Made by a program: the position numbers and the translations under genes. The notes under the pieces were generated by a model. That model made no database searches. It was not told the origin of the DNA and saw only the letters and a list, made by a program, of their open reading frames with translations. Below, piece after piece: positions 61,661 to 64,000 of a stretch of DNA of 64,000 bases. The DNA lies in the NCBI RefSeq assembly GCF_014250675.1, contig NZ_JACHTG010000003.1:395209-459208 (forward strand). The letters are read 5' to 3'. Positions within the stretch are counted from its first letter, which is position 1; the number at the start of each line of letters is the position of its first letter. Origin of the DNA: Cetobacterium sp. 8H (lineage in GTDB: Bacteria; Fusobacteriota; Fusobacteriia; Fusobacteriales; Fusobacteriaceae).

Positions 61661-62602
61661 ATGATAAAAATAGGTATCATAGGAACAAGTAAGATTAGTA
61701 ATCAATTTGTAGAAGCAGCATTAAAAATAGAATCATGTTCTATAAATATGATCTACTCAAGAAATTATGAAAAAGGAAAAATATTTGGAGAAATATATGG
61801 GGTTAAAAATATAGTTACAAGTATAGAAGAGTTAGGTAAAAGTGATTTAGACATGATTTATATAGCTAGCCCAAACTCAATACATTTTTCTCAGGTTATA
61901 GAGCTTTTAAAAGCTAAAAAGAATATACTGTGCGAGAAACCTATGGGAATAAGTGAAGAAGAAGTGAATGAAATGTTTAGAGTAGCTTATGAAAACAATG
62001 TAACATTGATGGAAGCTATGAAGAATACATTTTTACCGAACTTTAAAGCAATCCAAAAGAATTTATATAAGATAGGTGAAGTTAGAGGTTTTATTGGTAA
62101 TTTTTCTCAATATTCATCAAGATATACAGATTTAAAAAATGGTGATTTAACAAATATATTCGATCCCAAATTTGGTGGTGGAGCACATCTAGATATAGGA
62201 GTTTACCCTCTATATTTTGCACTTAGATTATTTGGAATCCCTAAAAAGACAGTTGGTGGAAATTATATTTTAAATAGTGGAGTACCTGGAATAGGAAGTA
62301 TTATATTGGAATATAAAGATATGATTGCAAATATATTTTATTCTAAAATAACAAATAGCTATATAGGAAGTGAAATTCAAGGAGAGAAGGGGTCAATATT
62401 AATTGACAGTATTTCTAATATTAAAAACATAAGGATAATATATCATGATGGTTCTGAAGAGGGGATAACAGTTCCACAGTTAGAGAATAGTATGATATAT
62501 GAATTAGAAGCTTTTCTAGATCTTTTAAAACAAAAGAAAGTAGAATCAGATGTAAACACTTGGGAAATTTCTAAAAATGTGATAAAAATAATAACAAAAT
62601 AG
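61661..62602 (+). CDS. Gfo/Idh/MocA-family oxidoreductase
   Basis: NAD(P)-dependent dehydrogenase of 313 residues. The Rossmann motif GIIGTSKISNQF opens the protein; LCEKPMGISEEE holds the conserved EKP lysine, and GGGAHLDIGVYP the catalytic-region Asp and Tyr. ATG 61661 with GGAGG upstream is the start; a frame from 61619 runs through the terminator. Likely acts on a sugar or inositol-type substrate, unknown. Confidence 0.88.
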   Translation: MIKIGIIGTSKISNQFVEAALKIESCSINMIYSRNYEKGKIFGEIYGVKNIVTSIEELGKSDLDMIYIASPNSIHFSQVIELLKAKKNILCEKPMGISEEEVNEMFRVAYENNVTLMEAMKNTFLPNFKAIQKNLYKIGEVRGFIGNFSQYSSRYTDLKNGDLTNIFDPKFGGGAHLDIGVYPLYFALRLFGIPKKTVGGNYILNSGVPGIGSIILEYKDMIANIFYSKITNSYIGSEIQGEKGSILIDSISNIKNIRIIYHDGSEEGITVPQLENSMIYELEAFLDLLKQKKVESDVNTWEISKNVIKIITK

Positions 62603-62632
62603 GAGATCTATTCGGATCTCCTATTTTTTATT
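62595..62632. terminator. Bidirectional rho-independent terminator
   Basis: AGGAGATC (62601-62608) and GATCTCCT (62615-62622), extended by AAT/ATT pairs on both sides, then T runs, between convergent genes. Confidence 0.88.
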
Positions 62633-62633
62633 T

Positions 62634-64000
62634 TTATTCTGAAATTTCAAGAGATGAGTTTCCTATAATATTAAATATAACAGATATATTATTTTCATCT
62701 AAAGAAACAGTATTGACTTTTAAACTAGTAATATTAGATTTTAAATAAATATTTTTATCAACTTGAACATTTTCAACTTTTTTTTGAAGGAATTCTTTTG
62801 CTAAATTGATATTTTCTGATGCATTAAAAGATAGATAATTTTTAACAATTGTTTCTTTTATTTTATTTTTAAATAATTTATTAGCAATCGTTAATATGAA
62901 ACTATTAGTTTCTAAGTTATAATCAAAGTTTTCGCCAGAAAGAACACCTGTATTAGTATCAAAATTAGGTTTGATAGTGGCTTTGATTATTCCTGTAGGT
63001 TTTAAAAAGTTCAAAATAGAAACCGAAAAATCACTGGTTATATAAAGCTCATTATTTGAATTTGACAGAGCTATATTATTAATATGTGAATATACTCCAG
63101 AAAAAACTTTAAAATTTTCTTTAGGTAGATTTTTATTGATCACTTCATTTAATGAACTATATGATGATGATACAGGTAAAAGAATATTAAAATTATCATC
63201 AACAAATCCAAAATTTACAGGAGGCAATGAGATTAAATTTAAAGCTGCCGGTTTTTCTCCAAAATAAAGTTGTAATTTAACATCAGTTCCTACTTTTATT
63301 CCTAGTTGATCATTGTTAGAAACCAAATCTGAATATCTTGCTGAATTTAAATCAGCTGTAAGCCAAAGATCATAATCGGGGTTAACAAGAATAGGTTCTT
63401 TTAACTCTAACCAATACTTTTCAACGAGTGCTCTTAGATTAAAAGATGAGATTTTAGAATCCAACTCTTTTGTAGCTACAGTAAGTTTTGAAACTACACT
63501 TTTTTGTAAACTATCGTTAATATTTATATCAGTTTTTAATTTAAGACCATAAATATCTAAAGTTAAAGGTAGATTATTATCAGAAATATTTAGAAAAGGG
63601 GAACTATAACATTCAATACCCCAGTTTGGTGTAATGCTAATTCTACTTTTTATTCCAGCACTACCATCTAAATTTATTTCTGTTCCTTGTTTTTGGTTGT
63701 TCCAATTAGCTTTAAATAAACCTGTAAATGAAGTTGTAGCTCGTACTTCTTGGCCTTGTGCATCAAAAACAATAGGAGATCTATTTATTTTATATGCCCA
63801 AATAAAAGATTCAGAAAATCGTGAAAATTTCTTATCAACAACTCCTAAAAGATCAAGACCGACAGATAGTGCATTGTTTTTATTGCCATTAAAAATTTGA
63901 GTACCAGATCCAGAATCTTCAATTGTATATGGCAGTTGCTTATTTATAAGGTTTTCAACAATCGATTTTTTCATAGAGATATTAATATCAATTTTTGAAA
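62634..64000 (-). CDS. DUF4403-family protein (N-terminus cut by window edge)
   Basis: At least 455 residues remain. The frame runs open past an internal ATG at 63974 to the window end; the residues before it (SKIDINISMKKSIVENLINKQ) fit the family's conserved strand-then-helix opening, and no ribosome site precedes that ATG. The true start, probably with a signal or lipoprotein signal, is therefore outside. The protein has two lipid-binding-like BPI/SMP-type repeats (first and second halves both contain a lysine-rich helix followed by long beta strands). Family function is unknown; envelope location is expected. Confidence 0.72.
   Translation of the reverse strand, partial: SKIDINISMKKSIVENLINKQLPYTIEDSGSGTQIFNGNKNNALSVGLDLLGVVDKKFSRFSESFIWAYKINRSPIVFDAQGQEVRATTSFTGLFKANWNNQKQGTEINLDGSAGIKSRISITPNWGIECYSSPFLNISDNNLPLTLDIYGLKLKTDININDSLQKSVVSKLTVATKELDSKISSFNLRALVEKYWLELKEPILVNPDYDLWLTADLNSARYSDLVSNNDQLGIKVGTDVKLQLYFGEKPAALNLISLPPVNFGFVDDNFNILLPVSSSYSSLNEVINKNLPKENFKVFSGVYSHINNIALSNSNNELYITSDFSVSILNFLKPTGIIKATIKPNFDTNTGVLSGENFDYNLETNSFILTIANKLFKNKIKETIVKNYLSFNASENINLAKEFLQKKVENVQVDKNIYLKSNITSLKVNTVSLDENNISVIFNIIGNSSLEISE

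Noticed and set aside
63634..63974. ATG 63974 as the true start of the DUF4403 gene
   Set aside because: No ribosome site precedes it and the frame stays open to the window edge with residues that fit the family's opening, so the gene is cut.
1..64000. CRISPR arrays, insertion sequences, prophage, tRNA or rRNA genes
   Set aside because: No regularly spaced repeats, transposase, integrase or phage genes and no tRNA-like or rRNA-like stretches were recognised by eye; a covariance-model search would be decisive for small RNAs.

Overview
The window is AT-rich chromosomal DNA from a strict or near-strict anaerobe, most likely a member of the Fusobacteriota. Supporting traits are the low GC, strong AAGGAGG-type ribosome binding sites, the [FeFe]-hydrogenase maturation genes hydEGF, flavodiiron protein, glutaminase, a histidine-degradation operon and AsrABC sulfite reductase. 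The tungsten and nitrate genes would fit a Cetobacterium-like genus better than a typical Fusobacterium, but that genus guess is inference. I see no rRNA, tRNA, CRISPR array, insertion sequence or prophage. Both edges cut a gene (MoeB/ThiF at the left, a DUF4403 protein at the right).

Layout. 1-2557 (-): a tungsten aldehyde:ferredoxin oxidoreductase followed by its own MoaD and MoeB/ThiF. 2737-5224: an AbrB-type membrane protein, a HAD phosphatase and a TrkA-C membrane protein. 5240-8038 (-): asrABC. 8187-12874 (+): a Nas-type nitrate reductase-like molybdoenzyme, its ferredoxin subunit, an FAD reductase and a TehA/SLAC1-type anion channel. 12956-17582: a small lipoprotein, a metallo-beta-lactamase-fold protein with altered metal ligands, an AbgT transporter and an exported FMN/FAD reductase. 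17724-21669 (-): glsA, a FUSC-like protein, moaA and a MOSC-CutC fusion.

22382-32575 (+) is a ten-kilobase, eleven-gene apparent operon for tungsten: TupABC tungstate importer, a Tat-signal 16-Fe ferredoxin, a second AOR-family enzyme (YdhV type), a YdhW-like protein, FdhD, TatA, TatC, MoeA and a MoeA-periplasmic-binding-protein fusion. It has one good promoter before tupA and one strong terminator after the last gene. Metal uptake, cofactor assembly, the enzyme and a possible export route are thus encoded together.

32573-49153 is mostly housekeeping: panF/yhdT, flavodiiron protein, lgt plus a META lipoprotein, a second siroheme reductase, pncA, GNAT, PatB, nitroreductase, alanine racemase, ComB, a MATE pump with a divergent MerR regulator, a nucleoside-recognition membrane protein, a PHP phosphatase and fabK. 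49220-55789 holds a purine nucleoside phosphorylase, a HAD-IB phosphatase, asnA and hydEGF. Upstream of asnA lies a previously uncalled 43-codon open frame packed with asparagine codons and followed by a terminator hairpin, which reads as a translation-coupled attenuator sensing Asn-tRNA. 55933-61614 is a histidine operon (transporter, hutH, ftcD, hutI, fchA) without hutU. The window ends with a Gfo/Idh oxidoreductase and the truncated DUF4403 protein.

The strongest candidates for new biology are the Asn leader peptide of asnA, the tungsten operon that encodes its own Tat translocase, and the MOSC-CutC fusion. The MerR/MATE promoter is a clear textbook-type regulatory site readable directly from the sequence.
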